A stretch of 43,127 bases of DNA, taken from contig CAZBWV010000096.1 of NCBI GenBank assembly GCA_964495805.1, forward strand, positions 1-43,127. The letters run 5' to 3'. The notes under the pieces are model-generated. The model worked only from the letters and a program-made list of their open reading frames with translations, was not told the origin of the DNA and did no database searches. The stretch is from JALXCH01 sp964495805 (GTDB taxonomy: Bacteria; Calditrichota; Calditrichia; RBG-13-44-9). Shown piece by piece: positions 1 through 8,338 of the stretch. Made by a program: the position numbers and the translations under genes. Each line of letters begins with the position of its first letter. The first letter of the stretch is position 1.

Positions 1-125
1 TGGTCAGTACAGCCTGTCCCTTCTGCGCTACCATGATTAACGATGGCATCAACGAAACCGGGCGCACCGAGGAAATGGAAGGCAAGGACATTGCACTGCT
101 TGTGGCCGAAGCAATGGGAGTATGA
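1..125 (+). CDS. Fe-S oxidoreductase, CCG-domain (HdrB/GlpC-like), C-terminal fragment
   Basis: Only the last 40 residues are in the window, read in the frame that starts at base 3 and stops at 123-125. The fragment has the pattern ACPFCATM followed by an acidic 'NDGINETGR' stretch. This is typical of the second cysteine-rich (CCG) domain of heterodisulfide-reductase-like iron-sulfur proteins, which pass electrons between flavoproteins and quinones or thiols. The family call rests on this short tail, and the partner subunits lie outside the window, so the substrate cannot be named. Confidence 0.6.
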   Translation, partial: VSTACPFCATMINDGINETGRTEEMEGKDIALLVAEAMGV

Positions 126-591
126 AAAAACCGGCAGAATGACCACATCATCGGGTGAGAGGGCACGGTAATAAATTCATCAGGAAATTACCCCGCTGGA
201 GAAGCACCAGCCTCCCTCTCACCCCCTTTGCACCTCTAAATACACCTTGAAATTCCTCAACCACACTTTTCCTTCCTATTTCCTTTCACATCCTATACAC
301 CAAATTCATTTTACATTTTACATTCCTCATCCCCCATTATCTCCCCATTCCCCTTATTCCCCTTATACCCTTTATTTCCCTTATCTCCCTTATCTCCCTT
401 ATCTCCCTTATCTCCCCTATTCCCCTTATCTCCCCTATCCCCATGCAGCCCTTCTTCCCCCTATTTTCCTCTTCCCCAAATTATTAAATCCATCACACCT
501 CCGGTAAACCAACCCTTGTATTTTAAAGAAGAAAACCGATAATAAACCTACGTCCCGGAAAAAGCCGGAGCAGGGAAAAATAAGCGAAGCC
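126..591. other. 466-nt non-coding spacer with C-rich tandem tract
   Basis: The spacer lies between the Fe-S oxidoreductase and the first lytic transglycosylase. No convincing gene is present. The frames open across it are proline/tyrosine/leucine repeats produced by a 9-nt tandem repeat. The last 100 bases, after the repeat, are presumably the leader of the transglycosylase gene. Confidence 0.6.
336..453. repeat. 9-nt-period C-rich tandem tract (TTATCTCCC unit)
   Basis: The unit TTATCTCCC occurs four times exactly at 381-416 and is flanked by degenerate units with CCCC. The whole tract has roughly 9-nt periodicity. On the minus strand it reads as runs of three or four G separated by 5-6 nt, so a G-quadruplex or slipped-strand structure is possible. 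A related tract with an 18-nt (2 x 9) unit lies at 6334-6447. Both end within about 140 nt of the next gene's start codon. Nine is a multiple of three, so spurious ORFs run through the tract. Confidence 0.8.
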
Positions 592-2844
592 ATGAAACAC
601 ATATCACTCGCCTTTCGAATTATTTCGTATTCCACTCTGATAGGAGCAATCCTGTTGCTCCTGCTCCTCACCGCACGTATTCGTTCCCTTTCCTCCCTGT
701 CCGAGAATCATTACTATCTTGGTGATGCGGAGTACCGTTCCGGTAATTACCAGGCGGCATTGCAGCATTTTCGGCAGGCGATTCAGAAGCAACCGGATTT
801 GGCGCAGCACGACCCGTTGCTGCGTTTTAAAATGGGATTTGCTCTGTTCAAAACCCGGCGGTGGGACGAAGCCGAACTGGAATTCCGACAGGCGGAAGAA
901 AAACTGGACATTATCGCTGACTATGCTGTTTACTTCCGCGGAATGGCATATCTGGCCCGGGGAGATACTCTGGCTGCTCTGAAGCAATTTCGCCGGATAC
1001 GCCAGCAATACCCTCAATCCGCTTTGCAGGGAGAGCTGGATTCGGTTTACGCGGAAATTTACCTTCGGAAACAACCGCCCGACAGCGCTCGCAAGTATTT
1101 GCGCCGAATGTTGAAGCAGCGCCGGTTCGACCGCAGTCTGGTTTATCTGAAGCTGCTGCAAACTGCCCGACTTCCGGGCGACAGCCTGTTCTACCGAAAG
1201 TACGCTTTCAAATTTCTCCGAAAATACCCCATGCACCACGATGCTGAGGGTGTTTATGGTAAGTTGCTCAGGCTCTATTCCGGAAAAATTCCCTGGAAGC
1301 CGTTTCGAGCGATGATGACCTATCTGTTTAAAAGCAGGCAGTTATTGGCTGCCCAAAAATTGCTGAAACGGCAGCGCCAGTTTTCCGTTACACCGGACAG
1401 GCAGGAATATCTGGAATGGCTGGCGGTTGAAATCGATTACCGGCAGGGGGAATATCGCCGGGTACTGGATTGGTGTTTGAAAAACCGCTCCCGGATTCAG
1501 ACGGGTCAGGTGCTCCGAAATATCGATTTACACATTGCGCGCTGCTATTTGCGGTTGGGGCGTACGGACAAAGCCATCCGCAGTTATCTGAAATTTCGGG
1601 AACGTTTCCCCCGGGATGATCTGGCACCGGAAGTTCTCTGGAAAGTCGCCTGGCTGTACGAAGGGCAGGGAAACATGAATCAGGCTATCCGTACATATCG
1701 GTTACTGGTGCAGGAGTACCCCCGTTACGAATTTGCTTTTGAGGCGGACTTTCGGGTAGGACTGAATTACTATCGGCAAAAGGCGTACAAAAAAGCCCGG
1801 CAGGCCTGGCAGAGCGCACGCAAGCGGACCCAAAACCCCTACCGCCAGGCGCGCCTGGACTACTGGATTGGCAAGTGTTATGAGAAAGAAGGAAGACCTT
1901 TGCAGCAGCAAAAAATTTACCTCCGTCTGGCTCAACGCCCCGTGGATAGTTATTACAACCTGAAAGCTTTTTATCGGATTGCAGACACCGCACAGGTGCG
2001 CCAGCAATTTCAGCAGATTATCTGGGAACTTCACCACCAGCAATACAGCTATTTGCCGCACTATTTAAACAGTTTCAATCGGGCAATGTTAATTCGCGAA
2101 CTTTTAGGGAACCACCGGGGAAGTCTGGAGCTTAGTGCTGCACAAAAGAAAACAGATAACTGGAAGTATCTCTATGCGGTGGGAGAACTGCACGAACGAT
2201 GGCGAAACTATGGCGAAGCCTATCGAAAATTTCGGGCTATATTCAATACCTTTTTTGCCGGTGCGAACCTTCCGGAGATGCTGCCGGTGTTCAAACGGCT
2301 CTACCCGTTTTATTATCACGAACATGTTCAACCCTTGTCGGACAGTTTGAAAGTGCCCGAAGCGCTGGTGTACAGCGTAATGAAAAAAGAAAGCAGTTTC
2401 GATCACCGGGCGCTCTCTTATGCCAACGCCTACGGACTGATGCAACTGCTTCCGGGAACTGCCTCTCAGATGGCAGCGCGGCTGAAAGTGCGTTTTCGCG
2501 ATCCGGCTCAACTGTTCCGCCCGGAACTGAACATTCGGATGGGCACAGCTTTCCTTTCGCAATTACTCAGGCAATTTGAGGGGAATCCGTATCTGGTGCT
2601 GGCAGCTTACAATGCCGGTCCACATCGGGCGCAACGCTGGAAAAAGAAGTACGGCGTGGCAGATAACGACTTTTTTATGGAAAACATCGAATTCGAGCAG
2701 ACCCGTCGGTACGTCCGCAATTGCATGAAATATTACTGGGTTTACCAGGCCATCATGCAACCGGGTAAAATTCCGCCAGAAATTATCCCGCTGGTCGGAG
2801 AGGCTTCCGGACAGAATAGCGTAGGTATCAGTGGTCAGGAGTAG
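592..2844 (+). CDS. TPR-containing soluble-type lytic transglycosylase (Slt-like)
   Basis: A 750-residue protein with an N-terminal hydrophobic segment (about residues 8-27) that acts as signal or anchor. A long helical TPR-like superhelix (about 35-580) is followed by a C-terminal SLT (goose-lysozyme-like) domain. The catalytic glutamate is probably E600 in the motif KKESSF, followed by AYGLMQL and AAYNAGP, both family signatures. Slt70-type enzymes cleave the MurNAc-GlcNAc bond of peptidoglycan and form 1,6-anhydromuropeptides in the periplasm. The TPR part may also bind partners such as cell-wall synthases. A second lytic transglycosylase follows 130 nt downstream, which suggests a cell-wall remodelling locus. 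The Shine-Dalgarno signal is weak (GCGAAGCC upstream). Confidence 0.88.
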   Translation: MKHISLAFRIISYSTLIGAILLLLLLTARIRSLSSLSENHYYLGDAEYRSGNYQAALQHFRQAIQKQPDLAQHDPLLRFKMGFALFKTRRWDEAELEFRQAEEKLDIIADYAVYFRGMAYLARGDTLAALKQFRRIRQQYPQSALQGELDSVYAEIYLRKQPPDSARKYLRRMLKQRRFDRSLVYLKLLQTARLPGDSLFYRKYAFKFLRKYPMHHDAEGVYGKLLRLYSGKIPWKPFRAMMTYLFKSRQLLAAQKLLKRQRQFSVTPDRQEYLEWLAVEIDYRQGEYRRVLDWCLKNRSRIQTGQVLRNIDLHIARCYLRLGRTDKAIRSYLKFRERFPRDDLAPEVLWKVAWLYEGQGNMNQAIRTYRLLVQEYPRYEFAFEADFRVGLNYYRQKAYKKARQAWQSARKRTQNPYRQARLDYWIGKCYEKEGRPLQQQKIYLRLAQRPVDSYYNLKAFYRIADTAQVRQQFQQIIWELHHQQYSYLPHYLNSFNRAMLIRELLGNHRGSLELSAAQKKTDNWKYLYAVGELHERWRNYGEAYRKFRAIFNTFFAGANLPEMLPVFKRLYPFYYHEHVQPLSDSLKVPEALVYSVMKKESSFDHRALSYANAYGLMQLLPGTASQMAARLKVRFRDPAQLFRPELNIRMGTAFLSQLLRQFEGNPYLVLAAYNAGPHRAQRWKKKYGVADNDFFMENIEFEQTRRYVRNCMKYYWVYQAIMQPGKIPPEIIPLVGEASGQNSVGISGQE

Positions 2845-2977
2845 TTCCGCGGAAGCCAGTAGCCCGGCGGGTGTTGAAATTCATTGCGAAAGAAAAGCAG
2901 GTTGAATATATTAATAGTGAGACAATCGTGGAACGTTTCAATAAAACCGCATTAATAAACGTGTGGAAAGGACTCCG

Positions 2978-4828
2978 ATGACACGGCAAATTCCCATCAA
3001 TCTGATTGTCGTGATATTACTGGCGGTAACCCTGCTATATGCCGGGGATTGGCCATACCGACAGGAGCTGAACAGGGAAGTTAATTTCTGGATTCAGGTA
3101 TTTACCCATTACCACAGCAACCAGTATATTTTTCACGATAGTGAAAATCCCGCGCTGATTTACCGGATTGTGACCTTCGATACCTCCGTATCCAGCAGGC
3201 AGCGTGAGAAACAGGTACGTCGGATTAAGAAAAAAATCAGCCGACGTTTGTTCCGGCTGGCACGCAATCTGGGCCACGCCGACTCGTTAACCGCATTTGA
3301 CCGGTATGTGCTGAAACAATTGGGAGAAAAAGCCAGACCCGTGGAATTGAGGGTGCTCTCCCGACAGGTGCGGGCTCAGCAGGGTATGCTGGAGCCATTC
3401 CGGGATGGTGTGCGCCGGGCGCTGGCATACCTTCCCTATTTGCGAGAAATTTTTCGGGAAGAAGGGTTACCGGAAGAACTGTGCTATCTTCCCCATGTGG
3501 AATCCTCGTTCAACATTCACGCGCGTTCCCATGCCGGTGCGGTGGGAATGTGGCAGTTTATGCGATCTACCGGACGGTTGTACATGAAGGTGAACCGAAT
3601 AATTGATGAACGTCGGGACCCGTTTATTTCCACCCGGGCGGCGGCAAAGTTGTTAAAATACAATTATCAGGAATTAGAGGATTGGGCGCTGGCCTTAACC
3701 GCTTACAATTTTGGTGTGGCGGGCATGCGCCGGGCAAAAAAGCAGGTCCGCGGCGATTATTTGAAAATCCGCCAGGAATTCCGGCATCGACGGTTTGGTT
3801 TTGCCGCGCGCAATTTCTACCCTGAATTTCTGGCGGTGGTGGAAATTATGCGCCACCTGCACCACTACTTCCCGAATGTGCAACCGATTCCGCTTCCTGG
3901 CAGTGTCCAGTATCGATTGAAGCGAGCGGTTAAACTTCCCCGGCTGGCACGAATGCTCAACATCCCGCTCAATACACTCAAAAAGCTCAATCCCGCTTAT
4001 ACTTACCGGGTATGGCGGGGATGGAATGACGTGCCAAAGGGTTACTGGATTCGTCTGCCCATGGAAGGTGTGAACTTTACTGTGCTGGCTCCTTATGTGG
4101 AAGAAATTCCTTTGCTGGCGAAGGCGGAGATGAGTAAATCGGTGCATCCTGCCTCTCCGTCACAATCGGCACAGACCTATTTGCCGTACAGTAAAACCTT
4201 ACCGGAGCTTGTACTGCTGGCACCGGACTTACGGATATCACCTGCCCAAAAGACGACAGAACCGGTTGCTGAAATCGAGGAAAATTCGGAGTCTGGCTCC
4301 GGGCAGGCGGAAAAACTTGCTGTTGCCCCGGGAGGGGGAGAACCCGTTCTGAATAAAACCCGCCTGGACAATATTCTGCGGGAATTGACACCTGTACTGA
4401 CTCCCCGGGGAGAATGGACGGAAGTGTTTATTCACGAAACCCTGGGACATTTTGCGGAGTGGTTACATATTTCCGTTCGCCGGTTGCGCCAGCTTAACGA
4501 TATGGGACAGCGCACTCGCCTGTATATGGGGCAAAAACTGCGTCTGGATTTCTCCCGGGTCTCGCCCGAACAGTTCACCCGGGCGCGGTTGCGTTATCAT
4601 CAACAAATCTTAAAAAGTTATCTAAATGAGAAACTATTTGTGAATATTATCGAATATGAGGTAAATTCCGGAGAGTCGGTCTGGAACGTGGCACGTATCC
4701 GATACGGCGTGCCATTTGAACTGGTGGCGTATTTGAACGGAAACCGGAATCTGTCCCGGATTAAAGCAGGAGACATATTAAAAATTCCAGTTCTGATAAC
4801 CAAACATACATCGGAGGAGACTTTATGA
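2978..4828 (+). CDS. mltD: Membrane-bound lytic transglycosylase D-like, SLT plus LysM repeats
   Basis: About 616 residues. An in-frame GTG at 2963 is possible, but the ATG at 2978 has GGAAAGGA six bases upstream and opens a clean signal peptide (hydrophobic residues 6-21). The SLT domain lies at about 155-280, with catalytic E175 in HVESSFN and the family motif GAVGMWQFM. Three LysM-like peptidoglycan-binding modules follow, near 310-360, 480-530 and 560-610, the last with GESVWNVARIRYGV. MltD-type enzymes cut glycan strands at the periplasmic face, and the LysM modules hold them on the wall. A proline/serine/glutamate-rich linker (about 380-450) joins the parts. The stop overlaps the next start (ATGA), so translation is coupled to the STAS gene. 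Confidence 0.88.
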   Translation: MTRQIPINLIVVILLAVTLLYAGDWPYRQELNREVNFWIQVFTHYHSNQYIFHDSENPALIYRIVTFDTSVSSRQREKQVRRIKKKISRRLFRLARNLGHADSLTAFDRYVLKQLGEKARPVELRVLSRQVRAQQGMLEPFRDGVRRALAYLPYLREIFREEGLPEELCYLPHVESSFNIHARSHAGAVGMWQFMRSTGRLYMKVNRIIDERRDPFISTRAAAKLLKYNYQELEDWALALTAYNFGVAGMRRAKKQVRGDYLKIRQEFRHRRFGFAARNFYPEFLAVVEIMRHLHHYFPNVQPIPLPGSVQYRLKRAVKLPRLARMLNIPLNTLKKLNPAYTYRVWRGWNDVPKGYWIRLPMEGVNFTVLAPYVEEIPLLAKAEMSKSVHPASPSQSAQTYLPYSKTLPELVLLAPDLRISPAQKTTEPVAEIEENSESGSGQAEKLAVAPGGGEPVLNKTRLDNILRELTPVLTPRGEWTEVFIHETLGHFAEWLHISVRRLRQLNDMGQRTRLYMGQKLRLDFSRVSPEQFTRARLRYHQQILKSYLNEKLFVNIIEYEVNSGESVWNVARIRYGVPFELVAYLNGNRNLSRIKAGDILKIPVLITKHTSEETL

Positions 4829-5184
4829 AAATTAAGGAAAAAATTGAAGGTGATGTAGCGGTCTTAACTGTTTCGGGGAACATGATGGGTGGACCGGAAA
4901 CCACCGCTTTGCACGATAAGGTAAAGAGTCTGATTGCCGATGGCATTAAAAAGGTGGTCATCGATTTGAAGGGAGTGAAGTGGATGAACAGCTCCGGTCT
5001 GGGAGTTTTAATGGCCTGCATGACCTCCCTGAACAACGCCGGCGGAAAACTGAAACTGGCCAGCGTAACCGAGAAGGTAAAGAGCTTGTTGATGATTACC
5101 CAGCTGCTTCGCATTTTTGACACTTACGAGAATGCTGAGCGTGCGGTGGCATCCTTCTACGAAGAAGAACACAAGACGCAATAG
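4825..5184 (+). CDS. STAS-domain anti-sigma factor antagonist
   Basis: A 119-residue single STAS domain like SpoIIAA/RsbV. The phosphorylation site is probably S57 in the motif MNSSGLGVL. In this family a serine kinase phosphorylates the site and a PP2C phosphatase resets it, which switches binding to an anti-sigma factor or other partner. The start overlaps the mltD stop by 4 nt and has GGAGGAG upstream. No anti-sigma kinase or PP2C phosphatase is visible, so the partner is unknown. Coupling to lytic transglycosylases suggests an envelope-linked switch, which is inference. A strong terminator follows. Confidence 0.88.
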   Translation: MKIKEKIEGDVAVLTVSGNMMGGPETTALHDKVKSLIADGIKKVVIDLKGVKWMNSSGLGVLMACMTSLNNAGGKLKLASVTEKVKSLLMITQLLRIFDTYENAERAVASFYEEEHKTQ

Positions 5185-5194
5185 GTGATAGGTG

Positions 5195-5237
5195 GGGAAG
5201 TCCCGTATCTGACGGGACTTCCCGTTGTTTTATTTTT
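5195..5237 (+). terminator. Rho-independent terminator after the STAS gene
   Basis: A perfect 11-bp stem (5195-5205 with 5213-5223) has a 7-nt loop and is followed by a T-rich run. It closes the slt-mltD-STAS unit. Confidence 0.9.
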
Positions 5238-5348
5238 CCAGCCTTGTTCGCGGAAACACGATTCAATCAAACATCCCGGGTTGTTCACCAATTTTTTTTT
5301 GCGAACGCTCCCGGTGATTGTCTGAACCCGGAAATAGGTTCCAGCAGC

Positions 5349-6053
5349 ATGGAAATTGTACCATTACATTCCTGGGAAGTGGATTTTGACCGGGCACGAG
5401 AGATTCAGGCGAATTTGCGCCGAAAACTCGTTTTTGAGGATGTCGTTCCATTTCAAAATATCCGTTTGATTGCTGCTGCAGATGTGTCCTTTAATCGGTT
5501 TGGTAAAGTGTTGTATGGTGCGGTGGTGCTCATGCGTTTCCCGGAGTTGGAAGTGGTGGAAATGTACACCGAGGCGGCGCAGGTGACATTCCCTTACGTT
5601 CCCGGTTATTTAAGTTTCCGCGAAGCACCGGTCATTTTAAATATTTTTCGCAAGATCAACACAATCCCGCAGGTGCTTCTGTGTGATGGGCAGGGTGTGG
5701 CACATCCCCGCGGATTTGGATTGGCCTCCCATCTGGGAATGTTTTTAGATATTCCCACCATTGGTTGTGCCAAATCGTTGTTGGTTGGGGAGTATGACCG
5801 GTTGGGGGAAGAGCGCGGAGCGGTGGCACCGCTGGTGTACCGGGGAAATGTGGTGGGACGTGCGGTTCGCACCCGCCGGGGAGTCAAACCAGTGTTTGTT
5901 TCCGTGGGGCACAAAATTAGCCTGGAAACCGCTACCCGGGTGGTACTGGCAGCTTCACCTCGTTACCGTATTCCCGAACCCCTTCGTCAGGCGCACCAGC
6001 TGGTGAATGAATTCAGAAAAGAAAACGAAAAGAAAAAGAGAACAGATAGATAA
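5349..6053 (+). CDS. nfi: Endonuclease V (deoxyinosine 3'-endonuclease)
   Basis: 234 residues from the ATG at 5349. A TTG at 5244 would add 35 residues with no counterpart in the family and lies next to the terminator. Endonuclease V nicks DNA one nucleotide 3' of deoxyinosine, the product of adenine deamination, and starts alternative excision repair. The metal-binding triad is recognisable: D45 in AAADVSF, E92 in PGYLSFRE and D113 in CDGQG. The motif HPRGFGLASHLG and the IPTIGCAK segment complete the core. The C-terminus is rich in lysine and glutamate. The gene stands alone between a terminator and a long spacer. Confidence 0.93.
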   Translation: MEIVPLHSWEVDFDRAREIQANLRRKLVFEDVVPFQNIRLIAAADVSFNRFGKVLYGAVVLMRFPELEVVEMYTEAAQVTFPYVPGYLSFREAPVILNIFRKINTIPQVLLCDGQGVAHPRGFGLASHLGMFLDIPTIGCAKSLLVGEYDRLGEERGAVAPLVYRGNVVGRAVRTRRGVKPVFVSVGHKISLETATRVVLAASPRYRIPEPLRQAHQLVNEFRKENEKKKRTDR

Positions 6054-6511
6054 ATGCCGAAATCCGTAAAAATATTTTGGGGTGATCAGAATTATACGGA
6101 GTGTATCTCTCATTGTGAGGCTGCTTCATCGGTTCATGTTTGCTTTTTATATCGGCAAACAATAAGGATGGGTACACGGTTTGGAATCGCTCGGCGACCT
6201 GTTTTTGAAGGGGGACAGTGTGGACGGTGTATCGGGGCAGTCACGGTGTTCGCTTCAATTTCTCCGGCATTCTGGTTCTTCATTCATTTTATCTTTCCTT
6301 TCTTCACCAGTGAAACCATGAACACCACCGATTTTCCCCTCCACCCCCCTATTTCCCCTATATCCCTTATTTCCCCTATATCCCTTATTTCCCCTATATC
6401 CCCTATTCCCCTTATATCCCTTATTCCCCTTCTCCCCCTTTACTCCCATCACCGAGCAACCCGTTACTTCATCCTTCATACTCCAACCCTTAACCCAAAG
6501 AAGGATTTAAT
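6054..6511. other. 458-nt non-coding spacer with a second C-rich tract
   Basis: The spacer lies between endonuclease V and the histidine kinase. A 157-codon frame opens directly after the nfi stop, but it has no recognisable domain, runs through the C-rich repeat and overlaps the kinase start, so I treat it as spurious. The sequence from 6448 to 6511 leads into the kinase ribosome-binding site (GAAGGA). Confidence 0.55.
6334..6447. repeat. C-rich tandem tract, 18-nt unit (two 9-nt halves)
   Basis: The unit is ATTTCCCCTATATCCCTT, repeated about two and a half times and then degenerating into CCCCTTAT-type units. The minus strand carries at least eight runs of three or more G spaced 5-6 nt apart. 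The layout matches the tract at 336-453: both end shortly before a coding start and share a pyrimidine-rich flank. Confidence 0.8.
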
Positions 6512-8254
6512 ATGGAAGAGAAACTAAAAGATCTGCAGGCCAAACTCAGGCAAAAAGAACGTGAGATTTATTCCATCCAGCGCATCGGGCAGGCGCTGAG
6601 CAACACGCTGCGGTTAGAAGATTTGTTAAACTTGATTATGCGGGAAATTACCGAACTGATGAATGCGGATCGTAGCACGTTGTATTTGCTGGATGAAGCC
6701 CGGGGCGAAATCTGGTCCAAAATTGCCCTGAAGGCAGAAGTAAAAGAAATCCGGCAAAAGATTGGTGTGGGGATTTCCGGGATGGTGGCACTCACCGGCG
6801 AGACGATTAACATCCCCGATGCTTACCAGGATGAACGTTTCGATCCCAGCACGGATAAGCGCACCGGCTATCGTACCCGGTCCATTTTATGTATTCCAGT
6901 ATGGGAACCGGTTACTACCACCGATAAACGTAAGATGCTGGGCGTGATTCAGGTACTTAACAAAAAAGATGGCGAGTTCACTGAGGAGGACGAAGAAATC
7001 CTTAAAGCTATTGCCTCGCAGGTCGCGGTTGCTATTTCCAACGCCCGATTGTACCAACAATTAGAGAAGAAGTACCAGGAAATGGATTTGCTGTATGAGT
7101 TCGAGCAGCTGATTTCCCGGGAGTTTGACCTGCAGCGGATTTTTAGCCAGATGCTTGGCAAAATTCTCTCTTTGCTGGAAGGCGAACTGGCGGTGATTGT
7201 CTTCCCCCAGAAAGGGCAGTATTCCATGCTTATGCTGGACCGGAATGGTACCGAGCAGCTTAAGCCACTGGTTCATCTGGAGGGTGACTTGTGGCAGGCC
7301 ATCGAATCGCCCAAACCGCTGGACGATCCGGAGAATCGACAGATTATTCTGCAGTATCTTCCTGTGCTGGCCAATCAGGATGCGGCACTGTTGAAGGCAC
7401 TGCGTATTCAGCTGGTGGGAGAGGAACAAAAACCGGCTCTGCTTTTCTTCCAGGGACGTCCCCGGGGTAAAGAAGCCATGCGGGAGGATGACACCCTGCT
7501 GCTGGAGCTGGTTGCCCAGAAAATCTCCCGTGCCATCGAACTCCACGAGTTACGGGAAGCCCTTTTGCAGAAAGAACGACTTTCTGCCATTGGTCAGATG
7601 ATGAGCACCATCGTGCACGACCTGCGCAGCCCCATCAACAGTATCTACGGTTTCATGGAATTGCTGATGGATGAGAACATCAGTCCGGAGGAAAAGAAAG
7701 AATTTGCCGAGATTATTCGCACCGAGATCCAGACCATCACCAACATGACCCGGGAAATCCTGGATTTTGCTAAAGGAAAAACCAACATTTTGCCGCGCAA
7801 GAGTTCGGTTAAACAGCTTTTTCAGCGACTGGAACCTCAGTTAGAGCAGCTATTTCGCAATACCCATATCACCCTGAAGATGGAGAACAATGCGCGGAAG
7901 TTGGTTTATATGGATGTGGAAAAGATGGCTCGTGTGTTGTATAATATTGCTAAAAATGCTCGCGAAGCGATGGGTGACAGCGGTGAGTTTACACTGCGCG
8001 CTTACGATGGCGAAAACGAGGTGATTTTTGAACTGTCCGATAACGGTCCTGGTATTCCCGAGGAAATTCGCGACCGGTTGTTCGAATCCTTTGTAACCAG
8101 CGGTAAAAAGAACGGTACGGGATTGGGATTGGCCATTGTAAAGAAAATTGTGGACGAACACCACGGGAGCATCGAAATTGAAACGGAAACCGGGAAAGGG
8201 ACCACGTTTTACATCCGGTTACCAGAGTATCAGGCGGCACATGTTGTCAAGTGA
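6512..8254 (+). CDS. Soluble GAF-domain sensor histidine kinase
   Basis: 580 residues with no transmembrane segment. A short coiled coil (1-30) leads into a GAF domain (about 35-180). A second, weaker GAF-like region (about 205-345) precedes the HisKA dimerisation helix, with the phospho-acceptor H369 in VHDLRSPINS. The HATPase domain shows the N box (IAKNAREAM), G1 (DNGPGIPEE) and G2 (GTGLGLAIV). It should autophosphorylate in response to a cytosolic ligand or redox signal bound by GAF. No response regulator lies next to it, so it is an orphan kinase here. The start is supported by GAAGGA upstream. It follows the C-rich tract by 64 nt. Confidence 0.9.
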   Translation: MEEKLKDLQAKLRQKEREIYSIQRIGQALSNTLRLEDLLNLIMREITELMNADRSTLYLLDEARGEIWSKIALKAEVKEIRQKIGVGISGMVALTGETINIPDAYQDERFDPSTDKRTGYRTRSILCIPVWEPVTTTDKRKMLGVIQVLNKKDGEFTEEDEEILKAIASQVAVAISNARLYQQLEKKYQEMDLLYEFEQLISREFDLQRIFSQMLGKILSLLEGELAVIVFPQKGQYSMLMLDRNGTEQLKPLVHLEGDLWQAIESPKPLDDPENRQIILQYLPVLANQDAALLKALRIQLVGEEQKPALLFFQGRPRGKEAMREDDTLLLELVAQKISRAIELHELREALLQKERLSAIGQMMSTIVHDLRSPINSIYGFMELLMDENISPEEKKEFAEIIRTEIQTITNMTREILDFAKGKTNILPRKSSVKQLFQRLEPQLEQLFRNTHITLKMENNARKLVYMDVEKMARVLYNIAKNAREAMGDSGEFTLRAYDGENEVIFELSDNGPGIPEEIRDRLFESFVTSGKKNGTGLGLAIVKKIVDEHHGSIEIETETGKGTTFYIRLPEYQAAHVVK

Positions 8255-8338
8255 TGGATGGAAAAGAGTAAAGAGTAAGGGAGAAGGTGGAGAGAGTTAA
8301 AGATGTGGGAGGAAATGGGGGAGAAAGGAGGTGGTACC

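Noticed and set aside
247..507. 86-codon ORF rich in Pro, Tyr and Leu
   Set aside because: It is a translation of the 9-nt tandem tract, with no domain and no ribosome signal.
2845..2860. TTCCGCGGAA palindrome after the first transglycosylase
   Set aside because: It is only 10 bp with no loop or T run and is likely chance.
6054..6527. 157-codon ORF directly after endonuclease V
   Set aside because: No recognisable domain; it runs through the C-rich tract and overlaps the kinase start. The 74-codon minus-strand frame at 6255-6479 fails for the same reason.
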